From assembly GCA_937934385.1 (NCBI GenBank), contig CALGZV010000184.1, positions 1-5,412 on the forward strand: DNA of 5,412 nt, in the 5' to 3' direction. The notes below the pieces were generated by a model. It saw nothing but the letters and a program-made list of their open reading frames with translations, did not search any database and was not told the origin of the DNA. This DNA is from an uncultured Clostridia bacterium. GTDB taxonomy: Bacteria > Bacillota > Clostridia > Oscillospirales > CAG-272. Positions 1 through 5,412 of the stretch are shown here, one piece after another. A program made the translations under genes and the position numbers. Positions within the stretch are counted from its first letter, which is position 1; each line of letters begins with the position of its first letter.

Positions 1-279
1 AATTATGCTTAAAATTGAATTTCGTTTCCATACATAGAGCGCAGCGGTAAGCACACAGGAAATGAGTTCCGGCAGAGCATACGGATAAGCCAGCGGTTCG
101 GCACCGCGCAGGCAGTATACGACAAGCATGCCCATAACTGCGTACGGAAGTGATTTTCCGAGCTGTTCGGCAAATTTCGGGAGTTCACGGTTTTTAAACA
201 GTACAAACGGAAAAAAGCGCAGAATCATAGTAACTGCGGATATAACGGTTATTATGAGCGCAGAGTGAAGTACATTCAT
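1..279 (-). CDS. azlD: AzlD-family branched-chain amino acid exporter small subunit (partial, C-terminus outside window)
   Basis: This is the small membrane subunit that pairs with AzlC to export branched-chain amino acids or their analogues (AzlCD, related to YgaZH). The 93 visible codons stay open to position 1, so the gene leaves the window before its stop; the family is about 100-110 residues, so only a short tail is missing. I see three hydrophobic stretches (about residues 4-20, 44-57 and 66-84). The first is followed by LRFFPFVLF (20-28), matching the family's R-x-[LF]-P-F signature, and WKRNSILSI (84-92) matches the usual start of the last segment. The ATG at 279 overlaps the azlC stop as ATGA, and only a weak GGTG lies upstream, so translation is probably coupled to azlC. 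A second ATG lies at 275 in another frame and is not used. Family assignment is firm; substrate is inferred from the family. Confidence 0.92.
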   Translation of the reverse strand, partial: MNVLHSALIITVISAVTMILRFFPFVLFKNRELPKFAEQLGKSLPYAVMGMLVVYCLRGAEPLAYPYALPELISCVLTAALYVWKRNSILSII

Positions 280-968
280 GTGCGGTCACCGTTCTTTCCG
301 CGGATATTAAGCAATGTGAGTATAAGCGCTATAACGACCATAGACGGAATCAGAAAATTGTCGCGTCCGAATATCAGCAGGCAGACGATCGACGAGATCA
401 CGCCGACTGCGGCATAGACATGATTTTTGTTTGTCAGCCACTGATCTGTAAAGATCGTAACGAACAGTGCCGTAAGGGCGAAGTCTATACCTCCTGTAGA
501 AAAAGGAATAATACCTCCGAGCAGCGAGCCTGCGACGCTTCCGGCGATCCAGTATATCTGATTTAACAGCGAAAGAAAGAAGTATCCGTCAGTGCCGTCT
601 TCTCCGCTGTCAGAACATAAAAGCGAATATGTCTCGTCTGTAAGAGAAAATATAAGATACGGTTTTTTTGCTACTGCATTTTTATATCTGTCAAGCATGG
701 ATATTCCGTAGAACAGATGCCGTGCATTTACAGCTAATGTAGTTATAGCGGCAGAAATGAGCGAAGCGCCGCCTGCAAGCAGGTCGACGGCGAGATATTG
801 CATCGACCCGGCGTATACAAATACGCTTAGTGCAGCTGCCCATAGCACGCCGTAGCCTTTGCTTTGAAGCAGGATCCCGAAGCCTGCGCCGAGAACGAGA
901 TAACCTGCCATTACCGGAAGCGATTTTATAAAGGCTCTTTTTATGATTTTTTTCTTTGTGTTGTTCAT
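276..968 (-). CDS. azlC: AzlC-family branched-chain amino acid exporter large subunit
   Basis: This is the large integral-membrane subunit of the AzlCD exporter. The 230 residues match the usual 230-240. Family landmarks occur in order: LPVMAGYLVLGAGFGIL near residues 17-33, VYAGSMQYLAVDLLAGGAS (51-69), TTLAVNARHLFYGISML (76-92), the SLTDETYSLL motif (108-117), and GIDFALTALFVTIFTDQW (160-177). The rest is mostly hydrophobic helix, with a basic N-terminus (NTKKKIIKR) likely cytoplasmic. I chose the ATG at 968 because AAAGG lies just upstream (minus strand AAAGGCAGATTC-ATG). The frame stays open to a TTG at 1025, but that start lacks a ribosome binding site and would add 19 non-family residues. 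Transcription probably starts near 1046 from the promoter at 1053-1082. No Lrp-like regulator (AzlB type) is visible nearby. Confidence 0.95.
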   Translation of the reverse strand: MNNTKKKIIKRAFIKSLPVMAGYLVLGAGFGILLQSKGYGVLWAAALSVFVYAGSMQYLAVDLLAGGASLISAAITTLAVNARHLFYGISMLDRYKNAVAKKPYLIFSLTDETYSLLCSDSGEDGTDGYFFLSLLNQIYWIAGSVAGSLLGGIIPFSTGGIDFALTALFVTIFTDQWLTNKNHVYAAVGVISSIVCLLIFGRDNFLIPSMVVIALILTLLNIRGKNGDRT

Positions 969-1052
969 GAATCTGCCTTTTGTGTATTTCAAAGTAGTTA
1001 TTCTGAGCATGTCAGACTGCGGCAAGCACAGTAAAAATATACCGTATCAACT

Positions 1053-1082
1053 AATATAGCATATTGCGTCATATTTTGTCAA
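1053..1082 (-). promoter_or_regulatory. Sigma-A-type promoter for azlCD
   Basis: Read leftward, a perfect -35 TTGACA (1082-1077) is followed after 18 bp by TATATT (1058-1053). The predicted start near 1046 gives a leader of about 78 nt before the azlC ATG at 968. I see no convincing terminator or riboswitch in that short leader. The call rests on consensus match and position only. Confidence 0.7.
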
Positions 1083-1154
1083 TGGAGTATTACTAATTTT
1101 CATCCCTTTTTATAAATTGTTTGTATAACGTTCAGCAATCTTTTAAAAACGATT

Positions 1155-1197
1155 TTGACACAAAAGTATTGCAAAAATTATGTATTTATGATACAAT
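1155..1197 (+). promoter_or_regulatory. Promoter(s) for the tandem CNNM/CBS operon
   Basis: The best match is TTGCAA (1169-1174), a 17-bp spacer, then TACAAT (1192-1197) preceded by TG at 1189-1190, an extended -10. Transcription would start near G1204, leaving a leader of about 36 nt, too short for a riboswitch. A perfect TTGACA also sits at 1155-1160, but the -10 candidates at the right distance (TTATGT or TATGTA, 1178-1184) are poor, so it is at most a weak second promoter. The region is divergent with the azlCD promoter; the -35 boxes lie about 70-90 bp apart. Confidence 0.72.
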
Positions 1198-1239
1198 AAA
1201 AAAGTATATATTTTCAATTTAAGGAGTTGATATTTTTTT

Positions 1240-2583
1240 ATGGACGCGGACGGGAACATACGAAGTTTGTCCGAGCGTATAAGCGGCGAGCCTGCCGAAG
1301 GTATACTCGGACTGATTCTTTTGTTCATTATCTTCATAATATGCGGAGCATTTTTCAGTGCTGCTGAAAGCAGCTTCTCATCGATGAATAAGATTCGCAT
1401 CAAAGCAAAAGCAGAGGACGGAAACAAACGCGCAAAAAACGCTATCCGTATTGCGTCGGATTTTGATAAGCTTCTTACGACAATGCTTATAGGCAACAAT
1501 ATAGTTAATATTGCTTCTGCGTCGATAGCTACGCTTATCGCAACAAAGCTGTTCGGTACCTCCGACAGGGTTACGTTTTTCTGTACTGTTATAACCACAC
1601 TTATAGTCTTTTTGTTCAGCGAAATGATTCCGAAAAGCTTCGCCGGAGATCGCAGCGAAACGTTCGCGCTTTTCAGCGCACGTATATTATCTGTTCTGAT
1701 GAAATTGTTTATGCCGCTGTCCGTGCTGTTTACATGTATTTCATCGGTTTTTACAAAATTACTGTCACGTTTTTTCAAATCCAAGGACGAACCTTCAATA
1801 ACAGAAGACGAACTTTACGATATTATTGATACGATCGAGGAAGAGGGCGTTATGGATGAAGAGCAGGGAGATCTGTTTAAGTCGGCACTCGATTTTTCAC
1901 AGACATATGCCCGTGATGTTATGACAATGCGTTCGGATATCTGTGCGATAGACGCTAATCTTTCAAATGAGCAGATACTTGATATAGTCCATGAATCGAT
2001 TCATACGCGTATTCCGGTTTACGACGGAACAATAGACAGAATAATCGGAATACTTCATGTGCGTAATTTTATAAGAGCATATATTAAAAATCATGACGTT
2101 AATATAAAATCGCTTCTTATGCCGACTTTCCGTGTAAGTCCGGACGCAATGATCGACGACCTGCTTTCTGAGATGAGACAGCATAAGTTTTATATAGGAG
2201 TTGTATCTGACAGTAACGGAAAAACCCTCGGAATCGTTACTATAGAGGATTTCCTTGAGGAGCTTGTCGGAGAAATATGGGATGAGGACGATGTTATAGA
2301 TAACGATTTCATAAAACTCGGCGGAAACAGATTTAGGGTAAGTACACACGTCGGTATACGTGAGGCATTTTCGCGTGCCGGAGCGGAGCTTCCGCAGATG
2401 AGATACCCTGAAAGACCGATTCTCTCACTCATACTTGAACATTTCGGAAGATTGCCTGATGAAGGCGAGTCGTTTGTCTTCGGCAACATTGAAATAACTG
2501 TTGAAGACGTTGAAAACGGAAAAATCGAATATGTTCTTATGCGCAAAATGTCTGACGGCGAACCGGCAGAGGGGAGGGAATGA
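1240..2583 (+). CDS. CNNM (DUF21)/CBS-pair/CorC_HlyC membrane protein, first of a tandem pair
   Basis: This 447-residue protein belongs to the HlyC/CorC (CNNM) family, linked to Mg2+ and other divalent-cation efflux or homeostasis. Domains in order: CNNM membrane domain at about 21-180, with hydrophobic segments near 21-43, 83-104, 110-131 and 141-176 and the family motifs FFSAAES (38-44), LIGNNIVNI (83-91) and FSEMIPK (126-132). Then comes an acidic linker (ITEDELYDIIDTIEEEGVMDEEQ), CBS1 (about 221-280, with HTRIPVYDGTIDRIIGILHV), CBS2 (about 288-345, ending TIEDFLEELVGEIWDE) and a C-terminal CorC_HlyC domain (about 351-436). Two CBS motifs are atypical: VMTMR replaces VMTPR (227-231) and DSNGK replaces DEYGG (324-328). 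The ATG at 1240 is the only start in frame, since TGA lies at 1228-1230; AAGGAG (1221-1226) is 13 nt away, longer than usual, across a T-run. The stop overlaps the next gene. Membership is firm; the ion and direction are not shown. Confidence 0.93.
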   Translation: MDADGNIRSLSERISGEPAEGILGLILLFIIFIICGAFFSAAESSFSSMNKIRIKAKAEDGNKRAKNAIRIASDFDKLLTTMLIGNNIVNIASASIATLIATKLFGTSDRVTFFCTVITTLIVFLFSEMIPKSFAGDRSETFALFSARILSVLMKLFMPLSVLFTCISSVFTKLLSRFFKSKDEPSITEDELYDIIDTIEEEGVMDEEQGDLFKSALDFSQTYARDVMTMRSDICAIDANLSNEQILDIVHESIHTRIPVYDGTIDRIIGILHVRNFIRAYIKNHDVNIKSLLMPTFRVSPDAMIDDLLSEMRQHKFYIGVVSDSNGKTLGIVTIEDFLEELVGEIWDEDDVIDNDFIKLGGNRFRVSTHVGIREAFSRAGAELPQMRYPERPILSLILEHFGRLPDEGESFVFGNIEITVEDVENGKIEYVLMRKMSDGEPAEGRE

Positions 2584-2585
2584 GC

Positions 2586-3932
2586 ATGGGATATTTGGTT
2601 ATCATATTGTTTATGATTATCCTTTCTGCATTTTTTTCTGCGTCTGAAATATCTTTTAATGCATCAAATAAAATGCGTCTTAAGAGATCAGCGGAAGCGG
2701 GAAATAAGGCGGCAGCACTTGCCTGCCGCATCAGTGATGATTTCAAATCGGCGCTTTCAGCAATACTTATCGGAAATAATCTTGCCAATATAGCTGCTTC
2801 TACCGCTGCTACCGTTCTGACGATGGAAATGCTTCTGACACTCGGAACACCAGGGAGCGACGGACTTGCTTCACTGATCTCAACCGTTGTTATGACGGTT
2901 CTGATTCTGATTTTCGGAGAGATTGTTCCGAAGATAATTGCGAAGAACAATGCAGATGTTTTTGTATGCTTTTTTGCATATCCGATAAATATTCTGACTA
3001 AAATTCTCTATCCGCTTGTATGGCTCGTTATGCGCCTTATCGGGCTGCTTTCAAGATTATGGGGCAGTGACAGCGAGGATGTGCCTACCGTTACCGAGGA
3101 GGAGCTTTCATCAATAATCGAAACGGTCGAAGAAGAAGGCGTTATTGACGAGGAAAAGAGTGATCTTTTGCAGTCAACACTTGATTTTCGCGATACTACG
3201 GTAGAAGAGATCATGACTCCGCGGGTAGATATGACGACATTTGATATTTCCGACAGCTATGAAGAAATAGAGCAGGTAATAGACCGGTCCTGTTTTTCCC
3301 GTATACCTGTATACGAGGATTCGATTGATAATATTATCGGTATTCTGTTTTTAAATCATTACTATAAGAATGTTACTTCCTATGAGCAGCAAAGCAGTTT
3401 TGATTTGAGATCATTGCTTATGAAGCCTACATTTATACACAAAACTATGAGACTTCCGAACGCGCTCTCTTTACTGCGTGAGCGTAAGACTCATATGGCG
3501 ATCGTAACCGATGAGTACGGAGGAACGATCGGACTTGTTACCATAGAAGATATGCTTGAGGAGCTTGTCGGAGATATATGGGATGAATCCGATGAGATTG
3601 TGAACGAATGTGTACAAACAGGACCGAACACTTATGAAGTGTCGGGCGATATGAATATCGATGATTTCTTTTCGGAAATCGAATTTGAACCTAAGGCTTT
3701 TGAATGCGAATATTCGACTATGGGCGGATGGGCGATCGAAATGCTGAATGCAGATCCTCATGTCGGCGACAGCTTTATTTATCCTGAAAGCAGAGACGGC
3801 GATGCGGAGGACGAAACAGAAGATAATGTCCGGCTGTTTATTGCAGTATCGTCAATGGAAGATATGCGCGTGACCGGACTTACCGTACTTGTTACGCGTG
3901 ACAGCCAAAATGCAGAGTCAGATGAAGGATAA
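2586..3932 (+). CDS. CNNM (DUF21)/CBS-pair/CorC_HlyC membrane protein, second of a tandem pair
   Basis: Paralog of the gene before it and the more canonical of the two. From the ATG at 2586 it has 448 residues: membrane domain (about 1-160) with FFSASE (16-21), LIGNNLANI (61-69) and FGEIVPK (110-116); linker VTEEELSSIIETVEEEGVIDEE; CBS1 with IMTPRVDM (209-216) and SRIPVYEDSIDNIIGIL (238-254); CBS2 with the complete DEYGGTIGLVTIEDMLEELVG (309-329); and a C-terminal CorC_HlyC domain. That last domain carries an acidic insertion (ESRDGDAEDETED, about 401-413) absent from the first paralog. An ATG at 2580 overlaps the upstream TGA as ATGA, but GGAGG (2573-2577) lies only 2 nt from it and 8 nt from the ATG at 2586, so I prefer 2586; the difference is two residues. 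Both proteins are probably made from one mRNA. Divalent-cation transport is a family-level inference. Confidence 0.94.
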   Translation: MGYLVIILFMIILSAFFSASEISFNASNKMRLKRSAEAGNKAAALACRISDDFKSALSAILIGNNLANIAASTAATVLTMEMLLTLGTPGSDGLASLISTVVMTVLILIFGEIVPKIIAKNNADVFVCFFAYPINILTKILYPLVWLVMRLIGLLSRLWGSDSEDVPTVTEEELSSIIETVEEEGVIDEEKSDLLQSTLDFRDTTVEEIMTPRVDMTTFDISDSYEEIEQVIDRSCFSRIPVYEDSIDNIIGILFLNHYYKNVTSYEQQSSFDLRSLLMKPTFIHKTMRLPNALSLLRERKTHMAIVTDEYGGTIGLVTIEDMLEELVGDIWDESDEIVNECVQTGPNTYEVSGDMNIDDFFSEIEFEPKAFECEYSTMGGWAIEMLNADPHVGDSFIYPESRDGDAEDETEDNVRLFIAVSSMEDMRVTGLTVLVTRDSQNAESDEG

Positions 3933-3984
3933 AATGCATTGAGTCTGTTTTTTGAACTGATGGAAATTTAAATTAATCTAAAAA

Positions 3985-4019
3985 ATAAAGCCGTTCCGTG
4001 TCGCGCGGAACGGCTTTAT
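3985..4019. terminator. Bidirectional intrinsic terminator between convergent genes
   Basis: A perfect 14-bp stem, 3985-3998 (ATAAAGCCGTTCCG) against 4006-4019, closes a 7-nt loop. Read leftward, the stem runs into TTTATTTTTTAG, a good T-tract for the ECF-S gene ending at 4061. Read rightward, the tail is only CTTTATCTAAATT, weaker but usable for the CNNM operon ending at 3932. It lies between the two convergent stops, 52 bp and 41 bp away. Confidence 0.87.
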
Positions 4020-4060
4020 CTAAATTACTTATTTAAAGTATAAAATTCGGTTTCTTCATA

Positions 4061-4600
4061 TCAGTCGTTAAGGATTAACTTTGATTTTTTAAACGCTGCA
4101 ACAAGTGCAGGAATGAGGAGTATATGGAGGATAATTCCCGGAACAGCATTTGTTATTGCACCTGCTATAAAAGCAGAAAAAGGAAACTGCGTGTTGGTGA
4201 ATCCGGCGAGTATAAACCGGACGGCGCCCCATACGATCCGTCCTCCGATCATGGACATTATTAGTGTAATATATATGTACGGCAGCTTTTTCGGCAGTTT
4301 TTTATAAAGTATTCCGGACATAAAACCGTATACCGCAAGTTCAAATGCCATTGATATTGCCGTTGGAAATAGCGGAGGCATGTGGAATATGGCGGAACGC
4401 AGAAGCGGAGCGGCTGCTCCTACTATAAGTCCATAAGGCCAGCCGCACAGAAAACCGCACAGAAATACAGGTATATGCATAGGGTTCAGCGCATTTCCGA
4501 TTTCAGGTATCTGTCCTGTAAGAAACGGAAGTACAAGTGCGAGCGCAAGACATGCGGCGGAATATACCATTTTTTTAATGCGTAAAGAGTTTTCGTTCAT
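4061..4600 (-). CDS. ECF transporter S component (substrate-binding membrane subunit), substrate unknown
   Basis: A small 179-residue, very hydrophobic protein, the usual size for the S component of an energy-coupling factor transporter, which captures a vitamin or cofactor precursor and docks on the shared EcfT/EcfA module. The first helix carries AxxxA (A15-xxx-A19), typical of the face contacting EcfT. Other landmarks are the conserved NPMHIPVFLCGFLCGWPYGL (39-58), LLRSAIFHMPPLFPTAISMA (66-85), a helix at about 107-129 with GGRIVWG (119-125), and TNAVPGIILHILLIP (150-164). It fits the ECF S-component superfamily (PF12822-like), but I cannot assign riboflavin, thiamine, folate, queuosine or another ligand. 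No ecfA or ecfT is in the window, so it probably uses a module encoded elsewhere. The ATG at 4600 has AAAGGA (4616-4611) 10 nt upstream. The frame is open to 4861, but that extension covers the promoter and leader and looks non-coding. Confidence 0.9.
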   Translation of the reverse strand: MNENSLRIKKMVYSAACLALALVLPFLTGQIPEIGNALNPMHIPVFLCGFLCGWPYGLIVGAAAPLLRSAIFHMPPLFPTAISMAFELAVYGFMSGILYKKLPKKLPYIYITLIMSMIGGRIVWGAVRFILAGFTNTQFPFSAFIAGAITNAVPGIILHILLIPALVAAFKKSKLILND

Positions 4601-4621
4601 ATTATTTATGTCCTTTCTGTA

Positions 4622-4682
4622 AATAAGAACCGGACCCGCCGGCGCAATCAAAAATTGCGTGCAGGTTCCCCGGAACCTTATT
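4622..4682 (-). other. Second structured RNA block upstream of the ECF-S ribosome binding site
   Basis: Between the leader terminator and the ribosome binding site, two local hairpins can form: AGGTTC (4678-4673) with GAACCT (4668-4663), loop CGGG, and CGCAAT (4659-4654) with ATTGCG (4648-4643), loop TTTTG. An alternative long-range fold pairs AATAAG (4682-4677) with CTTATT (4627-4622), or GAACC (4668-4664) with GGTTC (4631-4627). GAACC therefore has two competing partners. The AAAGGA ribosome binding site (4616-4611) is not itself in these pairings. Function is unknown. Confidence 0.4.
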
Positions 4683-4692
4683 ATTTCACAAC

Positions 4693-4739
4693 AAAAAGAT
4701 ACCGTCTTATCTCCCGCTCGGCGGAAGATAAACGATACC
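4693..4739 (-). terminator. Intrinsic terminator (attenuator) inside the ECF-S leader
   Basis: Read leftward, positions 4739-4721 pair with 4716-4698 plus neighbours: about 19-20 base pairs with a few G-U wobbles, one bulged G (4706) and a tight CGA loop (4720-4718). The stem core is TCTTCCGC against GCGGGAGA. It is followed at once by TTTTTGTTG (4697-4689). It lies about 90 nt upstream of the ECF-S start codon and downstream of its promoter, so it would stop transcripts before the gene unless disrupted. Confidence 0.72.
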
Positions 4740-4832
4740 TTCATGATATCAGCTATTTTATTGCCTATATAAGCACAAAAGAAATATGCAGGACTTCTGT
4801 CCGGTGAATCGTCTTCCTGACGATTCTTTATT

Positions 4833-4861
4833 ATGATATCATATTTACATGCAGAAGTCAA
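4833..4861 (-). promoter_or_regulatory. Promoter of the ECF-S gene
   Basis: Read leftward, TTGACT (4861-4856), a 17-bp spacer ending in TGA, and TATCAT (4838-4833) form a good extended -10 sigma-A-type promoter. The predicted start is near G4826, exactly at the 5' base of the first leader hairpin. That fit between promoter and RNA structure supports both calls. An 8-bp inverted repeat, GACTTCTG (4859-4852) and CAGAAGTC (4799-4792), overlaps the -35 and the early transcript. Confidence 0.75.
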
Positions 4862-4949
4862 GAAAATATTTGTAATTTCTTTTATTTATTCAAAAAATAC
4901 GAAATAATCGGTAAAATAAAGTTTTAATGTTGAAATTTAAAGCATTTAC

Positions 4950-5369
4950 TTATAGGGCATCTTTTGAGATAAGTTTTCCGATTTGCAATATAGCATCTGA
5001 AAGCAGATCGGGGAGGGACATATTTTCGACGCCGGCTATAAATGTATCGCATTTATTTATCGGTATCAATATTCTCTTTGCGTTGCTGCTTCCTATTGCA
5101 GCGGCCATGCTCGGAGTTACTTCTCCCATAAGCGCGTCTGCAATTACGATTCCTACAGGACCGACGATTATATCCGCTTTGCGGCTTGCCACCGCCGCGG
5201 CATTTTCTCCCGTAGCGGCGGTGACCGATCCGCCTTTGAGCATATTTGCCGTAGCAATACTGTTTGTGCCTACGGCATAAAGCTCCGTGTCCGGATATGC
5301 TTCACCTATCAATTTGACAAGCTGCCTGCCGATATTTCCGCCCTGACCGTCTACTATCAGAATTTTCAT
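4950..5369 (-). CDS. DUF3842 family protein
   Basis: A 139-residue soluble protein that I recognise as DUF3842, a family of unknown function common in Clostridia. Conserved features: a Rossmann-like start KILIVDGQGGNIG (2-14), whose Gly-rich loop suggests nucleotide or dinucleotide binding; AVGTNSIATANMLKGG (32-47); ATGENAA (52-58); IIVGPVGIVIADALMGEVTP (67-86); and LIPINKCDTFIAGVE (101-115). There is no signal peptide or membrane helix, and the length fits a complete member. The ATG at 5369 has AGAGGA (5382-5377) with 7 nt spacing, a clear start. Its promoter probably lies at or beyond the right edge. The gene precedes the ECF-S gene on the same strand. No clear GC-rich terminator is visible in the AT-rich gap at 4862-4949, so read-through into the ECF-S leader is possible although that gene has its own promoter. 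Enzymatic activity is not established. Confidence 0.87.
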   Translation of the reverse strand: MKILIVDGQGGNIGRQLVKLIGEAYPDTELYAVGTNSIATANMLKGGSVTAATGENAAAVASRKADIIVGPVGIVIADALMGEVTPSMAAAIGSSNAKRILIPINKCDTFIAGVENMSLPDLLSDAILQIGKLISKDAL

Positions 5370-5412
5370 AAAACTGTCCTCTCAGTGTATTTGGAAAATT
5401 TAAGTTTATATA

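Larger units (their letters stand above)
4601..4826 (-). promoter_or_regulatory. Structured 5' leader of the ECF-S gene, candidate riboswitch/attenuator (class unrecognised)
   Basis: From the predicted start near 4826 the leader is about 226 nt, far longer than ribosome binding needs. In transcript order I see: hairpin P1, GAATCGTC (4826-4819) with GACGATTC (4813-4806), loop AGGAA; a small hairpin GGAC-AGAA-GTCC (4802-4791); an AT-rich stretch (4790-4752); an intrinsic terminator (4739-4693); and a second structured block (4682-4622) just before the ribosome binding site. The terminator's 5' arm has two upstream competitors. GATATC (4750-4745) can pair with GGTATC (4739-4734). GGAAGACGAT (4817-4808, the loop and 3' strand of P1) can pair with ATCG (4736-4733) plus TCTTCC (4728-4723). 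Mutually exclusive pairing is the usual logic of transcription attenuation, and S-component genes are often riboswitch-controlled. I do not see TPP, FMN, cobalamin, THF, preQ1 or T-box signatures. All pairings are by eye, without energy calculation. Confidence 0.55.

Noticed and set aside
9..206. Minus-strand open frame of 65 codons inside azlD
   Set aside because: It is another frame of the same strand as azlD, whose translation carries the recognisable AzlD motifs.
969..1025. TTG start at 1025 extending AzlC by 19 residues
   Set aside because: There is no ribosome binding site before the TTG, and the added residues are not family-like; the ATG at 968 gives the usual length.
1143..1784. Long minus-strand open frame (213 codons) opposite the first CNNM gene
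   Set aside because: It lies antisense to a gene with unmistakable family motifs, covers that gene's promoter, has low-complexity Ser/Ile-rich translation and no recognisable domain.
4635..4668. TPP riboswitch suggested by GAACCTG near 4668
   Set aside because: The CTGAGA element and the CTGG-AATRCCAGCG core are absent, and the local pairing does not fit the thiamine element; the match is a short coincidence.
4806..4830. Plus-strand terminator: GAATCGTC hairpin followed by TTTATT
   Set aside because: No plus-strand gene or promoter feeds it. The same hairpin is better explained as the first stem of the minus-strand leader starting at 4826.
4601..4861. N-terminal extension of the ECF S component (87 in-frame codons upstream of 4600)
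   Set aside because: The translation is not hydrophobic or S-component-like, its upstream starts lack ribosome binding sites, and the stretch holds the promoter and terminator-like hairpin. The ATG at 4600 has a proper AAAGGA.
4862..4949. AT-rich gap after the DUF3842 stop as a possible terminator
   Set aside because: Only weak A/T pairings can be drawn (e.g. GTAAA with TTTAC at the ends); there is no GC-rich stem with a T-tract.
4927..5280. Plus-strand open frame (117 codons) opposite the DUF3842 gene
   Set aside because: The minus-strand product matches DUF3842 along its whole length with a good ribosome binding site; this frame is its shadow and has no ribosome binding site.

Overview
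The window looks like chromosomal DNA from a low-to-moderate GC Gram-positive bacterium, most likely a Clostridia-class Firmicute (gut Oscillospirales/Ruminococcaceae type). The evidence is moderate AT richness, AGGAG-type ribosome binding sites, sigma-A-like promoters in AT-rich spacers, a stand-alone ECF-transporter S component and a DUF3842 protein, a family I know mainly from Clostridia. This placement is inference from gene content; no marker gene is present. I see no mobile element, CRISPR array, tRNA or rRNA.

Layout. (1) Positions 1-968, minus strand: azlC and the 5' part of azlD, which runs off the left edge. They overlap by ATGA and encode a two-subunit branched-chain amino acid exporter, read leftward from a promoter at 1053-1082. 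(2) Positions 969-1239: a divergent promoter region, with a second strong promoter at 1169-1197 firing rightward. (3) Positions 1240-3932, plus strand: two tandem, translationally coupled paralogs of the CNNM (DUF21)/CBS/CorC_HlyC membrane family, linked to Mg2+/divalent cation transport. The first is degenerate at two CBS motifs where the second is canonical, which suggests specialised partners. (4) Positions 3985-4019: a perfect 14-bp hairpin that can terminate transcription from both sides. (5) Positions 4061-4600, minus strand: an ECF transporter S component of unknown substrate. Its predicted mRNA leader is about 226 nt long and highly structured. It contains an intrinsic-terminator hairpin well upstream of the start codon, upstream segments able to compete with it, and a second structured block before the ribosome binding site. 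(6) Positions 4950-5369, minus strand: a DUF3842 protein with a Rossmann-like Gly-rich N terminus.

The window is mostly about membrane transport: amino acid export, divalent cations and vitamin/cofactor-type uptake. The strongest candidate for something undescribed is the ECF-S leader at 4601-4826, which has the architecture of a transcription-attenuating riboswitch but matches no aptamer class I can recognise by eye. The second is the adjacency of the substrate-unknown S component and the function-unknown DUF3842 gene.
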